Under the pieces are notes generated by a model. It saw only the letters and a list, made by a program, of their open reading frames with translations, had not been told where the DNA came from and did no database searches. 58,956 nucleotides of DNA from Prevotella sp. (GTDB lineage: Bacteria > Bacteroidota > Bacteroidia > Bacteroidales > Bacteroidaceae): NCBI GenBank assembly GCA_017483185.1, contig JAFULM010000012.1:1-58956 (forward strand), read 5' to 3'. The translations under genes and the position numbers were made by a program. Below, piece after piece: positions 36,286 through 44,494 of the stretch (positions are counted from its first letter, which is position 1; each line of letters begins with the position of its first letter).

Positions 36286-37228
36286 CCGGTGTTATTCTGT
36301 CGTCGGCCACCTTTGCTGTCAGCCATGCCTCAGCACGGTCGATGTCCTCCCGGCGTGGCGGCACCGCGTGGTCGAAACGTATGTCTTTCGGGAGTGCGGC
36401 AGCCACCTTTTCGTCGACGCCACACTTCTCCGCAATCAGTCGTCTGTAACTTTTCAGCCCGTGCTTCCTTATCGAGTCGCAGGCCATGTCGTATGCCTTG
36501 AGCATCACCTTCACCTGCCGTTGTCGAGCCGTGTCACCCATCGCCGCGCTCTTCACGGCCACCGCGCCGAGCCTCATCCCCAGCTTCCGCGAGTCCATCA
36601 GCACCGGGTGCTTCAGCATGCGTGCCGCCGTGGCCTGCGGTTCAGTGAGCAGCAGGGCGTCCATCTCGTTGTTTTCCAACATCCTCAACCGCAGGACCAT
36701 GTCGTTGATCTGTATGCGGAAGACCATCTCCGGTGCCAGTCCGACGCTGTCCACGGCATAGTCGCCCAACATGTCGGTGGCCGAATAGCGCGTCATGGCC
36801 AGCATCTTGTCGTTGAGCTGCTTCAGCTCCTTGATACGGGCGTTGCGGTTGGTCAGCAGCTGCCAGTAGGCGCCGGTCGCCGTCAGATACTCCAGCGGCG
36901 TGCCGAGGCTGACAAGGCGCTGACCCCTGACAAGATCGGTCACGAGTCCTTCGACCCTACCCTTCCGCAGAGCCTCGTCACAGTCCATCCGTGCCGCATA
37001 GCGTTTCAGCCGCACGTCAGCCCCCAGCCCGTCAAACAGGCCGTAATATTGGGCCACATAGAGCGGCAGACAGTCGAGTGTCGGCGTCACGGCTATCTTC
37101 AGCGCGGCCGAGTCTTCCCGCGCCAGACGCTGACGCTCGGCGCGTGTGAGCCGCTTCTGCTCCTCATACGACCGGCCGCAGGCGACGAGCACGACAGCCG
37201 AGACGAATATCAGGATTATGCGTTTCAT
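36266..37228 (-). CDS. Lipoprotein, ABC-type solute-binding protein (NMT1/SsuA-like fold)
   Basis: A 320-residue protein with a lipoprotein signal (VVLVAC, lipidated Cys17). The mature part starts with ALKIAVTPTLDCLPLYVAQYYGLFDGLGADVRLKRY, the pattern of NMT1/ThiY/SsuA-type binding proteins, followed by ALLLTEPQATAARML. Such proteins deliver thiamine precursors, sulfonates, nitrate or similar ligands to ABC transporters. No permease or ATPase gene is nearby, so the ligand and partner are unknown. It has its own promoter at 37343-37372 and is co-transcribed with the TPR gene. Confidence 0.8.
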   Translation of the reverse strand: MKRIILIFVSAVVLVACGRSYEEQKRLTRAERQRLAREDSAALKIAVTPTLDCLPLYVAQYYGLFDGLGADVRLKRYAARMDCDEALRKGRVEGLVTDLVRGQRLVSLGTPLEYLTATGAYWQLLTNRNARIKELKQLNDKMLAMTRYSATDMLGDYAVDSVGLAPEMVFRIQINDMVLRLRMLENNEMDALLLTEPQATAARMLKHPVLMDSRKLGMRLGAVAVKSAAMGDTARQRQVKVMLKAYDMACDSIRKHGLKSYRRLIAEKCGVDEKVAAALPKDIRFDHAVPPRREDIDRAEAWLTAKVADDRITPDDDGGK

Positions 37229-37342
37229 ATATGTATATTATATAATGTACGTAAACTGAAAAAGGGCGCCCAACGTATATGTCATACACACGAGCCGCCC
37301 CTTCCGAATTATTAATGTGCGATATTAGCCTTTATCACGTTG

Positions 37343-37372
37343 CAAAATTAATAAATAATCTGCAATTTCAAA
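37343..37372 (-). promoter_or_regulatory. Promoter of the lipoprotein/TPR operon
   Basis: Minus strand TTTG (37369-37372), 18 nt, TAATTTTG (37343-37350), 115 nt upstream of the ATG at 37228. Confidence 0.55.
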
Positions 37373-37499
37373 ACGTATTTCAAATAAATACGCCCCGCGG
37401 CCGTCTTTTTCTTTTTGACAAAAGTCACAATAGGATTGCGTATGAGCGGTATTCGGCGGTATTCGTGAAACAACATAACAACCGCATCAGGGCAACACA

Positions 37500-37745
37500 A
37501 CATGCTCTTTTGGTAGTCTTTATGCGGGGTAATTCTTGTCACAGTTCATACACACAAGTAGGGTCGCGACCTGTCGCGACCGCCTCCTTGCCACGTGATA
37601 CAACCCGTTCGATTGGCTTATATGTACGTTCCGTCAGGCGATTGATTATGTGCCCATGAGGCGGTCGCGACGGGTCGCGACCCTACTTGTGGATGTATGA
37701 ACTGTGACAAAAATTACCCCGCATAAAGGCGCCCGAATGAGCATG
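37500..37745. repeat. Long palindromic element, family A copy 2
   Basis: The ends are ACATGCTC and GAGCATGT. Arms of about 100 nt include TTTATGCGGGGTAATT, TGTCACAGTTCATACA and the TAGGGTCGCGACC core. The centre (CGATTGGCTTATATG..., GTTCCGTCAGGCGATTG) matches the copies at 2.0 and 41.0 kb. Confidence 0.8.
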
Positions 37746-37768
37746 TTGTTTTGCGCCCCAATTGCGAT

Positions 37769-37840
37769 AAAGATGTGCACAAAGGTATACACATTCCGCA
37801 GGCACCCTCCCCTTGGGGAGGGCCGGGGTGGGGCCGAACC
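37769..37840. repeat. Duplicated segment with CCCTCCCC palindrome, copy 1
   Basis: AAAGATGTGCAC, then a CATTCCGCAGGC stretch, then CCCTCCCC-TT-GGGGAGGG (37805-37822) and GGGGTGGGGCC. The same order follows family A copy 3 at 41210-41280. In both places a tcdA 3' end lies to the right. Confidence 0.8.
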
Positions 37841-38033
37841 CTCCAAACGAATAAATTTTACATATACCGCCACTCGGAATTATCCTGACAGACGTCACTC
37901 AAAAACAGCCGACAAGGAAAAAAAATCGCATACGAGGCCAAAAAATCCCCATTTTTCGCGATTTTAGCCAACACACTGACAATCAGCAAGATAAGTCCGC
38001 GGACAACTTTTCCGAAGTCTCTCCGCTCTTGCC

Positions 38034-38145
38034 GTAAGGCCCTTACGGGGTTGCAACGGGGGCCCCGTTGCAACCTGACGGCGTGCTCGCGAGAAGACAA
38101 CGGCGTGCTCGTTGCGACCTCGGGAGGGCCCCGTTGCTCGGCCGC
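38034..38145. repeat. GC-rich palindrome cluster, copy 3
   Basis: CCGTAAGGCCCTTACGG, then TTGCAACGGGG/CCCCGTTGCAA (a perfect inner palindrome), GGCGTGCTCG repeated twice, CTCGGGAGGG and CCCCGTTGC. Same modules as the other three clusters. 37846-38033 has no gene. Confidence 0.7.
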
Positions 38146-38257
38146 GGGATTTTTTCGGTCGGACAATGAGTGTATCAATGTTAAAAAACGGCGTCTCCGT
38201 CACTCCACCTAACCAATTTTGTCGCGTTGCCGAGAGGTCGAAAATTCAGAATATACT

Positions 38258-38395
38258 TTACTTATCGGCTCCACGTTTGTCCGCTTTTATGACAGACAGT
38301 CCGACTAAATTCCGGATGACAAGGCCGGCAAGTGTCAGTCCGAATATGGCCGTGATGTGCATGAGCGAGCCGTCCATCTGTGTTTCCGCTTGTCT
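38258..38395 (-). pseudogene. Fragment of the 3' end of tcdA
   Basis: On the minus strand a frame ending at the TAA at 38258-38260 encodes GSLMHITAIFGLTLAGLVIRN followed by a longer tail. The intact tcdA at 41295-42005 ends GSLMHITAIFGLTIAGLVIRD. DNA identity over ~60 nt is about 90%. Nothing upstream of ~38395 continues the ThiF-like protein, so this is a truncated copy. Its frame has an ATG at 38377, but a 39-residue product is unlikely to work. Confidence 0.75.
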
Positions 38396-38519
38396 GTAAA
38401 AAAGGGACGAAAATCCTGTTTTTCACCCTCAAAGGCGCTCTATTAGTGCAAAATTGTGTTAAACATCAACCTTGTACAATACTTTTCACATCCGTTTTTT
38501 TTTTTTGATTTTAATTAAC

Positions 38520-38527
38520 TACCTTTG
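38520..38527 (+). promoter_or_regulatory. -7 box (TACCTTTG) for the 38.6 kb secreted protein
   Basis: TACCTTTG, about 70 nt before the ATG, in an A+T-rich leader with a 13-nt T-run upstream. No properly spaced -33 TTTG. Confidence 0.5.
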
Positions 38528-38598
38528 TTGTCAGATAAACAATAATCTACTGCAAAAGAAGAATCTATTTACTATCAAACTAAAATAACAAATAACTC

Positions 38599-40575
38599 AT
38601 GAAGAAACTATTTACTTTAATGATGCTCATGGTGCTCTCGGTGGGGTACGCATGGGCAGGAGACATCTTCACATGGTACTTTAATGATCAAAAACAAGAA
38701 GTACAATCTGTTGCCAACTTTTTCACCCACCCTGCTGATGGAAAATTTAATTACAACACAAATTATGGAGGTACATACAAAGACGTTACATGTGCGGGAG
38801 GATTAAAACTTGAAGGCACTACAAAACTACAGTTCACAACAACTTCCACCTCTAAAATCACAATTGTCCAAAGCCTCAAAAAGAACCCTGCAAATTGTCC
38901 AAAATTTGACGGAACAATTCTTTCTGCAGAAAACCGTGTGGATAACACGGCAAATAATGCAGGTGTTTTCACTCTGGAAAACATAGACGCAGGAGAACAC
39001 TCAATAGAAAGAGGTGCTGGTGAAGGTGGTATATTCTATATTGAAGTAGAATATACAGGTGAGTCAAAAATATTATTATCAAATCCCAATATCACATTTG
39101 ATGCCTCTTCCGGTGAAGTTACAATACAAGAAGTAGAAAATGCCACTGAGATACGCTACACAACAGACGGCACAAATCCAAGTTCAGACAATGGTAACAT
39201 ATATAATACACCATTTGTTGCGGAAGAAGGTACTATTGTAAAGGCCATTGCTATTGGAGACGGAAATACGACTATAAATTCCGGTATAACAGAAATAACA
39301 ATAATACTCACCGGTATCGAACTCCAAAAACCCACAATCAAATCACAAAACGGTTCTGTAGCTATCACATGTGGAAATCCCAATGTCACTATCGAATATA
39401 GCACAGACGGCATTTCGTTCCAACCATACACACGCTCATTCACACTCACAGAAGATGCGACCGTATATGCACGAGCAAGCCGTGAGGGTTGCACATCTTC
39501 AGAAGCCAAAGTTGAAGTCAAAGCCGTTCCCAAGAACCTCAAATCCAAAACTATCTATATGGGATGGAATTCTTTTACGGTAGGGACTGTTGATGGTCTT
39601 AGTACTCTGACTGGAAATGCAGGAACTGATGCAGAAGGCTATTCCCTGGTTCTCACAAAGGCCGATAAAGCATGGACGCCAGGTAATACCACTATAACAA
39701 CGGGGAAAAACACCTACCCGACTATTAAATTGTCAAATGGCGCACAGAACAAGATTATACTTCCCGTTGGCGTAAAGGCAACCAAACTGACACTTTACAG
39801 CACTGTCAATGCCGCCAGTGGTGCACGCTTATCTGGATGGCAGGAAATCAACGGTGAAACATTTGACGTAAATGAAGTTCCCATGGGAGCATACAACAAT
39901 GTGGGAGACTGCAACACCAACCCCGATTTCCGCATATTCCCGTTGGACAATGTTGAAGGAGAAATCACATTCACTAATGGCGGTGAACAGCTGCTGTTCA
40001 CTATCGTTCTTGATGTGTTGGAGCCAATAAACGACATCACACTCAACACCAGCGGTTATGCGACATACAGCAACGCCAACACCGTGACCATCGAGGGCGC
40101 TACGGCATATACGTCCAAGGCCGACGAAGCAAACTCAGAACTCGTTCTGACTGAGCTGGGCACGGTCATTCCCGCAGGTGAAGGCGTGATCCTCAAGGGC
40201 GAGGCCGGTGCCACGGTGACATTCACATACGGCGGCGAAGCTCCTGCAATAGAGACAAACGACTTCAAGGCTGCGCTCACCGAAGACGCGGTCGCAGGCA
40301 ACGTGTACGTCCTCAAGAGCGATAAGTTTGTCAAATATACAGGTGCGACGCTGACCAAGAACAAGGCTTACATTCTGATGAGCGACGAGTTCGGCACAGG
40401 CAGCAACGCCCGCCCGATGAGCATCGTGTTCGGTGGCGACACCAACGGCATCACGACAGTGAAGAATACGGTGGTGGCTGACGACGCGCCGACGTTCAAC
40501 CTCAACGGCCAGCGTGTGGCTGAAGGCACAAAGGGATTGCTGATAAAGAACGGCAAGAAACTGATTGTGAAATAA
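38599..40575 (+). CDS. Modular secreted protein with chitobiase-type Ig repeats and conserved C-terminal tail
   Basis: A 658-residue protein with a signal peptide (residues 1-21, ending YAWA). Residues ~22-155 are beta-rich and unassigned. ~160-235 and ~243-310 are chitobiase/Fn3-like repeats (ATEIRYTTDGTNPSSDNGNIYNTPF; NVTIEYSTDGISFQPYTRSF). Residues ~475-658 (ITLNTSGYATYSNANTVTI ... FNLNGQRVAEGTKGLLIKNGKKLIVK) form a C-terminal module that I know from many Prevotella secreted proteins. The final NGQ...NGKK run may be a sorting or anchoring signal. The first ~1.4 kb of the gene is A+T-rich while the last ~550 bp is GC-rich, a mosaic that suggests domain shuffling. It lies between duplicated repeat/tcdA segments and is followed by a small peptide gene. 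Confidence 0.75.
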   Translation: MKKLFTLMMLMVLSVGYAWAGDIFTWYFNDQKQEVQSVANFFTHPADGKFNYNTNYGGTYKDVTCAGGLKLEGTTKLQFTTTSTSKITIVQSLKKNPANCPKFDGTILSAENRVDNTANNAGVFTLENIDAGEHSIERGAGEGGIFYIEVEYTGESKILLSNPNITFDASSGEVTIQEVENATEIRYTTDGTNPSSDNGNIYNTPFVAEEGTIVKAIAIGDGNTTINSGITEITIILTGIELQKPTIKSQNGSVAITCGNPNVTIEYSTDGISFQPYTRSFTLTEDATVYARASREGCTSSEAKVEVKAVPKNLKSKTIYMGWNSFTVGTVDGLSTLTGNAGTDAEGYSLVLTKADKAWTPGNTTITTGKNTYPTIKLSNGAQNKIILPVGVKATKLTLYSTVNAASGARLSGWQEINGETFDVNEVPMGAYNNVGDCNTNPDFRIFPLDNVEGEITFTNGGEQLLFTIVLDVLEPINDITLNTSGYATYSNANTVTIEGATAYTSKADEANSELVLTELGTVIPAGEGVILKGEAGATVTFTYGGEAPAIETNDFKAALTEDAVAGNVYVLKSDKFVKYTGATLTKNKAYILMSDEFGTGSNARPMSIVFGGDTNGITTVKNTVVADDAPTFNLNGQRVAEGTKGLLIKNGKKLIVK

Positions 40576-40629
40576 GAAAATGTGAACACAGTATATTTTA
40601 TCAATAACTATCATAAAACTACAAAACAA

Positions 40630-40818
40630 ATGAAAAAGCAATATATAGCTCCGAAAGTGGAGATAGAGACAATAGACACAGAAAACCTCTTGGCTGCCGT
40701 TTCTGGCGGCGGAATTGGTATCGACTCCGGCGACTCTTCCGACATCATGGAATCAAAAGGCCACGGCTTAGGCCACAGCTTTGATATCTGGGGACTTGAT
40801 GACGAAGAAGAAAATTAA
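40630..40818 (+). CDS. Small peptide with double-glycine-type leader
   Basis: 62 residues, starting MKKQYIAPKVEIETIDTEN, a start shared by many small Bacteroidales peptides. The leader ends LLAAVSGG: Gly at -1 and -2, Val at -4 and Leu at -7, matching the double-glycine rule for peptides cut by C39-peptidase ABC exporters. The predicted mature part (GIGIDSGDSSDIMESKGHG..., 35 residues) is acidic, with Gly/Asp/Ser and two His. An upstream ATG at 40582 would add 16 residues; the MKK start is preferred because it matches the family. There is no transporter or modifying enzyme nearby. It starts 54 bp after the secreted protein and probably shares its transcript. Confidence 0.65.
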   Translation: MKKQYIAPKVEIETIDTENLLAAVSGGGIGIDSGDSSDIMESKGHGLGHSFDIWGLDDEEEN

Positions 40819-40839
40819 TAAAGAAAGAAATGCAAGTTA

Positions 40840-40923
40840 ATGAAAAAGAAGAACCGTAAAAACAGTTCTTCTAATGTGAGGGGATCGTCCCCCGGGATGA
40901 ATTCCCTTTATTATTTTGGTTAG
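40840..40923 (+). CDS. Possible 27-residue Lys/Ser-rich peptide
   Basis: ATG at 40840 opens 27 codons (MKKKNRKNSSSNVRGSSPG...) ending at TAG 40921-40923, 21 bp after the double-glycine peptide and just before a strong terminator. The frame overlaps two small hairpins (GAAGAAC...GTTCTTC and GGGGATCGTCCCC), so it may be only an untranslated 3' region. Confidence 0.25.
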   Translation: MKKKNRKNSSSNVRGSSPGMNSLYYFG

Positions 40924-40925
40924 AC

Positions 40926-40968
40926 GGGGAGCATCAGATGTGATATCTGGTGCTCCTCTTTTGTTTTT
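40926..40968 (+). terminator. Terminator of the secreted-protein/peptide operon
   Basis: GGGGAGCATCAGAT pairs with ATCTGGTGCTCC around a short loop, followed by TCTTTTGTTTTT. Confidence 0.85.
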
Positions 40969-41010
40969 ATCCCCGGCCCGAAGTGATGGCACGACGGGTG
41001 ACATGGCCCC

Positions 41011-41192
41011 AAAGTAGGGTCGCGACCCGTCGCGACCGCCTCCTTGCCAACTGTTTCAATGCGGTTTGTTGGATTATATGCACGTTCCATCAGGCGATTG
41101 ATTTTGCGGCAAGGTGGCGGTCGCGACGGGTCGCGACCCAACTTGTGGAAGTTCTGCTGTGCCCTCAATGAGATTACGCAAAATGAAGTCAT
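41011..41192. repeat. Long palindromic element, family A copy 3 (left arm shortened)
   Basis: The core arms (AAAGTAGGGTCGCGACCCGT and, at right, CGACGGGTCGCGACCCAACTT) and the centre (GTTCCATCAGGCGATTG) match copies 1 and 2. The right outer arm (GAGATTACGCA...AATGAAGTCATTG) resembles copy 1, but the left outer arm has been replaced by the peptide operon terminator region. Confidence 0.75.
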
Positions 41193-41209
41193 TGTTTTGG
41201 TATAAACTG

Positions 41210-41280
41210 AAAGATGTGCACGGAGAATACCCATTCCGCAGGCCCCCTCCCCTTGGGGAGGGTCGGGGTGGGGCCGGTGG
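41210..41280. repeat. Duplicated segment with CCCTCCCC palindrome, copy 2
   Basis: AAGATGTGCAC, CATTCCGCAGGC, CCCTCCCC-TT-GGGGAGGG (41245-41262) and GGGGTGGGGCC, as at 37769-37840. It ends 15 bp from the tcdA stop, where it could also act as a hairpin at the transcript end. Confidence 0.8.
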
Positions 41281-41294
41281 CCTCCCCGTCGCCC

Positions 41295-42005
41295 CTACCT
41301 TGCGATGTCACGGATGACGAGGCCGGCGATGGTCAGGCCGAATATGGCCGTGATGTGCATGAGCGAGCCGTTGGCGTGGCTGTCGCCGGACGGCTGTTTG
41401 TTTTCCAAACGCTCTTCGCTATATACACACATGAACTTGCGGGCGGGGCGGGTCTTCGCTTTCTTGAACCGTTGACGCAACGCACGGGCCAACGGACAGC
41501 CTTCGACACGCCAAAACTCGGCCACACGGACGCGCGTCGGGTCCAGCTTGAGCGCCGCCCCCATAGAAGAGAAGAAGCGGGCCTGAGTCCGGCAGGCGGT
41601 CTCGATGAGCGTCATCTTGTCGCGGAGCGAGTCGATGGCGTCGATGATGTAGTCGTATTCGTCCAAACGGAAACTGTCGGCCGTAGCCGCCGTGAAGACC
41701 TCACGGCGCGCGTCGATCTCCGCTGCGGGATTGACCGTCAGCAGATGAGCCTTGAGGGCGTCGACCTTGACCTGCCCCACGGTCTCGGTGGTCGCCATGA
41801 GCTGGCGGTTGATGTTTGTGGCACAGACGACGTCACTGTCCACTATGGTCAGATGGCGCACACCGGAACGCACCAGACTCTCGGCACACCACGACCCGAC
41901 GCCGCCCACTCCGAAGATGATCACACGCACGCGGTCCATCTCCGACATCGCCACGTCTCCCAACAGAAGACGCGCGCGGTCAAGCATATCTTTCTCCTTA
42001 TCCAT
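41295..42005 (-). CDS. tcdA: tRNA threonylcarbamoyladenosine dehydratase (CsdL/TcdA, ThiF family)
   Basis: A 236-residue E1-like ATPase. The nucleotide site VIIFGVGGVGSWCAESLVRSG and the TIVDSDVV...NINRQ stretch are typical of ThiF/MoeB relatives. RVAEFWRVEGCPLARALRQRFKK and the final GSLMHITAIFGLTIAGLVIR identify the TcdA branch, which cyclises t6A to ct6A in tRNAs using ATP. Length is normal for the family. It is divergent from rlmN, with a shared operator-like palindrome between the two promoters. A fragment of its 3' end lies at 38.3 kb. Confidence 0.9.
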   Translation of the reverse strand: MDKEKDMLDRARLLLGDVAMSEMDRVRVIIFGVGGVGSWCAESLVRSGVRHLTIVDSDVVCATNINRQLMATTETVGQVKVDALKAHLLTVNPAAEIDARREVFTAATADSFRLDEYDYIIDAIDSLRDKMTLIETACRTQARFFSSMGAALKLDPTRVRVAEFWRVEGCPLARALRQRFKKAKTRPARKFMCVYSEERLENKQPSGDSHANGSLMHITAIFGLTIAGLVIRDIAR

Positions 42006-42093
42006 ACTTGTTTGTCATTGTTTTTGCAGCTGCAGCGATAATGCAGACGAGCGCGATGTGAGCTTGCCCACACATTGCCGAGTGCGGCTTATC

Positions 42094-42128
42094 GTCTACA
42101 AAGGTACTCATTTTATCTGTTTGTAGAC
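42094..42128. promoter_or_regulatory. Operator-like inverted repeat between tcdA and rlmN
   Basis: GTCTACAAA (42094-42102), 17 nt, TTTGTAGAC (42120-42128): perfect 9-nt arms. It overlaps the tcdA -7 box and abuts the rlmN -33 element, so a bound dimer could control both genes. Confidence 0.55.
42099..42106 (-). promoter_or_regulatory. -7 box (TACCTTTG) of tcdA
   Basis: TACCTTTG on the minus strand, 94 nt upstream of the tcdA start and inside the inverted repeat. Confidence 0.5.
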
Positions 42129-42135
42129 AATTTAT

Positions 42136-42166
42136 TTTGTATTTAGCCCGATTTGCAGTAAATTTG
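42136..42166 (+). promoter_or_regulatory. Promoter of rlmN-pdxA-flippase
   Basis: TTTG (42136-42139), 19 nt, TAAATTTG (42159-42166), 25 nt before the rlmN ATG. A full consensus match. Confidence 0.75.
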
Positions 42167-42191
42167 CAGATTATAACGATTCATAAAGACA

Positions 42192-43235
42192 ATGGACAGC
42201 AGCAAGAAAGTGCTTCTCGGCATGACTGTCGACGAGATAAAAGAGTCTGTCACCTGTCGTCTCGGCATGCCCGGATTTACGGCGGGACAGATAGCGCGGT
42301 GGATATATGTCGGACACGTGAGGTCCATCGATGAGATGACCAATCTGTCGAAAGCCAATCGGGCACGACTCGCAGAGATGTGCACGGTGGGAGCGATGGA
42401 GCCGGCCGACTGTCAGAGATCGGTCGACGGGACTGTCAAATATCTCTTTCCGACGGCCGAAGGCAAGTTTGTCGAGACAGTGTTTATCCCCGACGGCGAC
42501 CGTGCCACGCTGTGCGTGTCGTCGCAGGTGGGCTGCAAGATGAACTGTCTGTTCTGTCAGACGGGCAAACAGGGGTTCGAGGGCAATCTCACCGCCGCCG
42601 ACATTCTCAACCAGATATACTCCCTGCCTGAGCGCGAACGGCTGACCAACGTCGTCTTCATGGGCCAGGGCGAACCGATGGACAATCTCGACAATGTCCT
42701 CCGGGCCACGGAGGTGCTCACGGCCGACTACGGATATGGATGGAGCCCGAAGCGCATCACGGTCAGCAGCGTTGGCGTGAAGAACAAGCTGAAACGCTTT
42801 CTTGACGAAAGCGACTGCCACATCGCCATCAGCATGCACTCGCCGCTCCACGAGCAGCGCCTCAGTCTGATGCCGGCAGAACGCCAGATGCCGATAAAGG
42901 ATGTCGTCGACCTGCTCCGGCAGTATGACTTCACGCACCAGAGGCGGGCGTCATTCGAATATATCGTGTTCGACGGACTCAACGACACGATGGCCCACGC
43001 ACGGGAGATAATCCGTCTGGTGAATGGACTGGAGTGTCGGGTGAACCTGATCCGCTTCCACGCCATACCCGGCGTGGACCTACATACGACGGACGACGGC
43101 AAGATGGAGGCCATGCGCGACTACCTGACGCAGCACGGCGTCTTCACCACCATACGCGCCAGCCGCGGTCAGGACATCTTCGCCGCCTGCGGACTGCTGT
43201 CGACAGCTCATAAAAAAGGTATGAGAGAAACTTAA
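42192..43235 (+). CDS. rlmN: Dual-specificity RNA methyltransferase RlmN
   Basis: A 347-residue radical SAM enzyme that methylates C2 of A2503 in 23S rRNA and A37 in some tRNAs. The [4Fe-4S] cysteines are Cys115, Cys119 and Cys122 (GCKMNCLFCQTG). The catalytic C-terminal Cys is Cys333 (FAACGLLS), and FMGQGEPMDNLDNV and RGQDIFAACG are family signatures. It is first in an operon with pdxA (44 bp gap) and a membrane protein. Confidence 0.95.
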   Translation: MDSSKKVLLGMTVDEIKESVTCRLGMPGFTAGQIARWIYVGHVRSIDEMTNLSKANRARLAEMCTVGAMEPADCQRSVDGTVKYLFPTAEGKFVETVFIPDGDRATLCVSSQVGCKMNCLFCQTGKQGFEGNLTAADILNQIYSLPERERLTNVVFMGQGEPMDNLDNVLRATEVLTADYGYGWSPKRITVSSVGVKNKLKRFLDESDCHIAISMHSPLHEQRLSLMPAERQMPIKDVVDLLRQYDFTHQRRASFEYIVFDGLNDTMAHAREIIRLVNGLECRVNLIRFHAIPGVDLHTTDDGKMEAMRDYLTQHGVFTTIRASRGQDIFAACGLLSTAHKKGMRET

Positions 43236-43279
43236 TCCGGCAGCCCAAGCTGCACTATATACATTAATATAATATATTT

Positions 43280-44494
43280 ATGGAAGATAAACTTATCCGC
43301 GTGGCCATCACGCACGGAGATACCAATGGAATCGGATACGAGGTGATTCTTAAGACTTTTGAGGAACCGGGGATGCTCGAGCTCTGCACTCCCATCATCT
43401 ACGGTTCACCCAAAGCGGCCGCATACCACAGAAAAATGCTCGACCTGCAGACCAACTTCAGCATCATCAACTCCGCTGAAGATGCAAAAGAGGGTCGCGT
43501 AAACTTGCTTGCCACATTCGATGAGGAAGTGAAAATCGAAGTCGGACAGCCTTCACCCGAAGCCGGAGAGGCCGCATTGAAGGCACTCGACCGGGCCATG
43601 ACAGACTTTCGTTCGGGACTGTATGACGTCTTGGTGACGGCACCAATCAACAAGAACAACATCCAGAGCGACCAATTCCACTTCTGCGGGCACACCGAAT
43701 ACATCGAAAACTGTGTCGGTGACGGACAGAAAGCGCTGATGATATTGATGAACGGCGACCTGCGTGTGGCCTTGGTGACAACCCACCTGCCTATCAAGGA
43801 CGTGGCAAAAGCCATCACCAAAGAAGCTATCGTCGAGAAGACAAAGATATTTCACACCAGTCTGAAGCGCGACCTGCGCATCGCCAACCCACGCATCGCC
43901 GTGCTGGCACTCAACCCGCACGCCGGCGACAACGGTGTGTTGGGAACGGAAGAGCGCGATGTCATATCACCGGCAATAGAGGAACTGGAAGCCGCCGGCA
44001 TACAGGCGTTTGGCCCCTACCCCGCCGATGGTTTCTTCGGCAGCGGCATGTACAGCAAGTTTGACGGTGTGATGGCAATGTATCACGACCAGGGTTTGGC
44101 CCCATTCAAGGCTCTTGCCGTCGAAGACGGTGTCAACTTCACTGCAGGACTGCCCATCGTGCGCACCTCGCCGGACCACGGCACGGCATACGACATTGCC
44201 GGCAAGGGCATCGCCGACGCCAACTCGTTCCGTCAGGCCATCTATGCGGCAATAGACATCTACCGCAATCGCATCAATTATGACGAACCGTTGGAGAATC
44301 CTCTGCCCAAACTTTTCCACGAAAAAAGGGAAGAGGGTGAGAAGACGAGGTTTGCCATTCCCAAGCAGAAGGACCAGTCCAGACGCGAAAGCAAACCCGT
44401 ACGCGACGAACGCCATGCGAAACCGACTGCTGACAACAGTTCCACGACAACCGACAACGCCGCAGAGACCAACAAGCAGGAAACCGAAGAATGA
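43280..44494 (+). CDS. pdxA: 4-hydroxythreonine-4-phosphate dehydrogenase with charged C-terminal tail
   Basis: A 404-residue enzyme of pyridoxal 5'-phosphate synthesis (DXP-dependent route); it oxidises 4-phosphohydroxythreonine with NAD. Markers: ITHGDTNGIGYEVI, HFCGHTEYIE, LALNPHAGDNG and MYHDQGLAPFK, supplying the metal-binding histidines, and RTSPDHGTAYDIAG. The family is usually about 330-350 residues. Here ~58 extra residues (from HEKREEGEKTRF) are Lys/Glu/Arg/Asn/Thr-rich and probably disordered. The stop overlaps the next start by 4 nt. Confidence 0.93.
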   Translation: MEDKLIRVAITHGDTNGIGYEVILKTFEEPGMLELCTPIIYGSPKAAAYHRKMLDLQTNFSIINSAEDAKEGRVNLLATFDEEVKIEVGQPSPEAGEAALKALDRAMTDFRSGLYDVLVTAPINKNNIQSDQFHFCGHTEYIENCVGDGQKALMILMNGDLRVALVTTHLPIKDVAKAITKEAIVEKTKIFHTSLKRDLRIANPRIAVLALNPHAGDNGVLGTEERDVISPAIEELEAAGIQAFGPYPADGFFGSGMYSKFDGVMAMYHDQGLAPFKALAVEDGVNFTAGLPIVRTSPDHGTAYDIAGKGIADANSFRQAIYAAIDIYRNRINYDEPLENPLPKLFHEKREEGEKTRFAIPKQKDQSRRESKPVRDERHAKPTADNSSTTTDNAAETNKQETEE

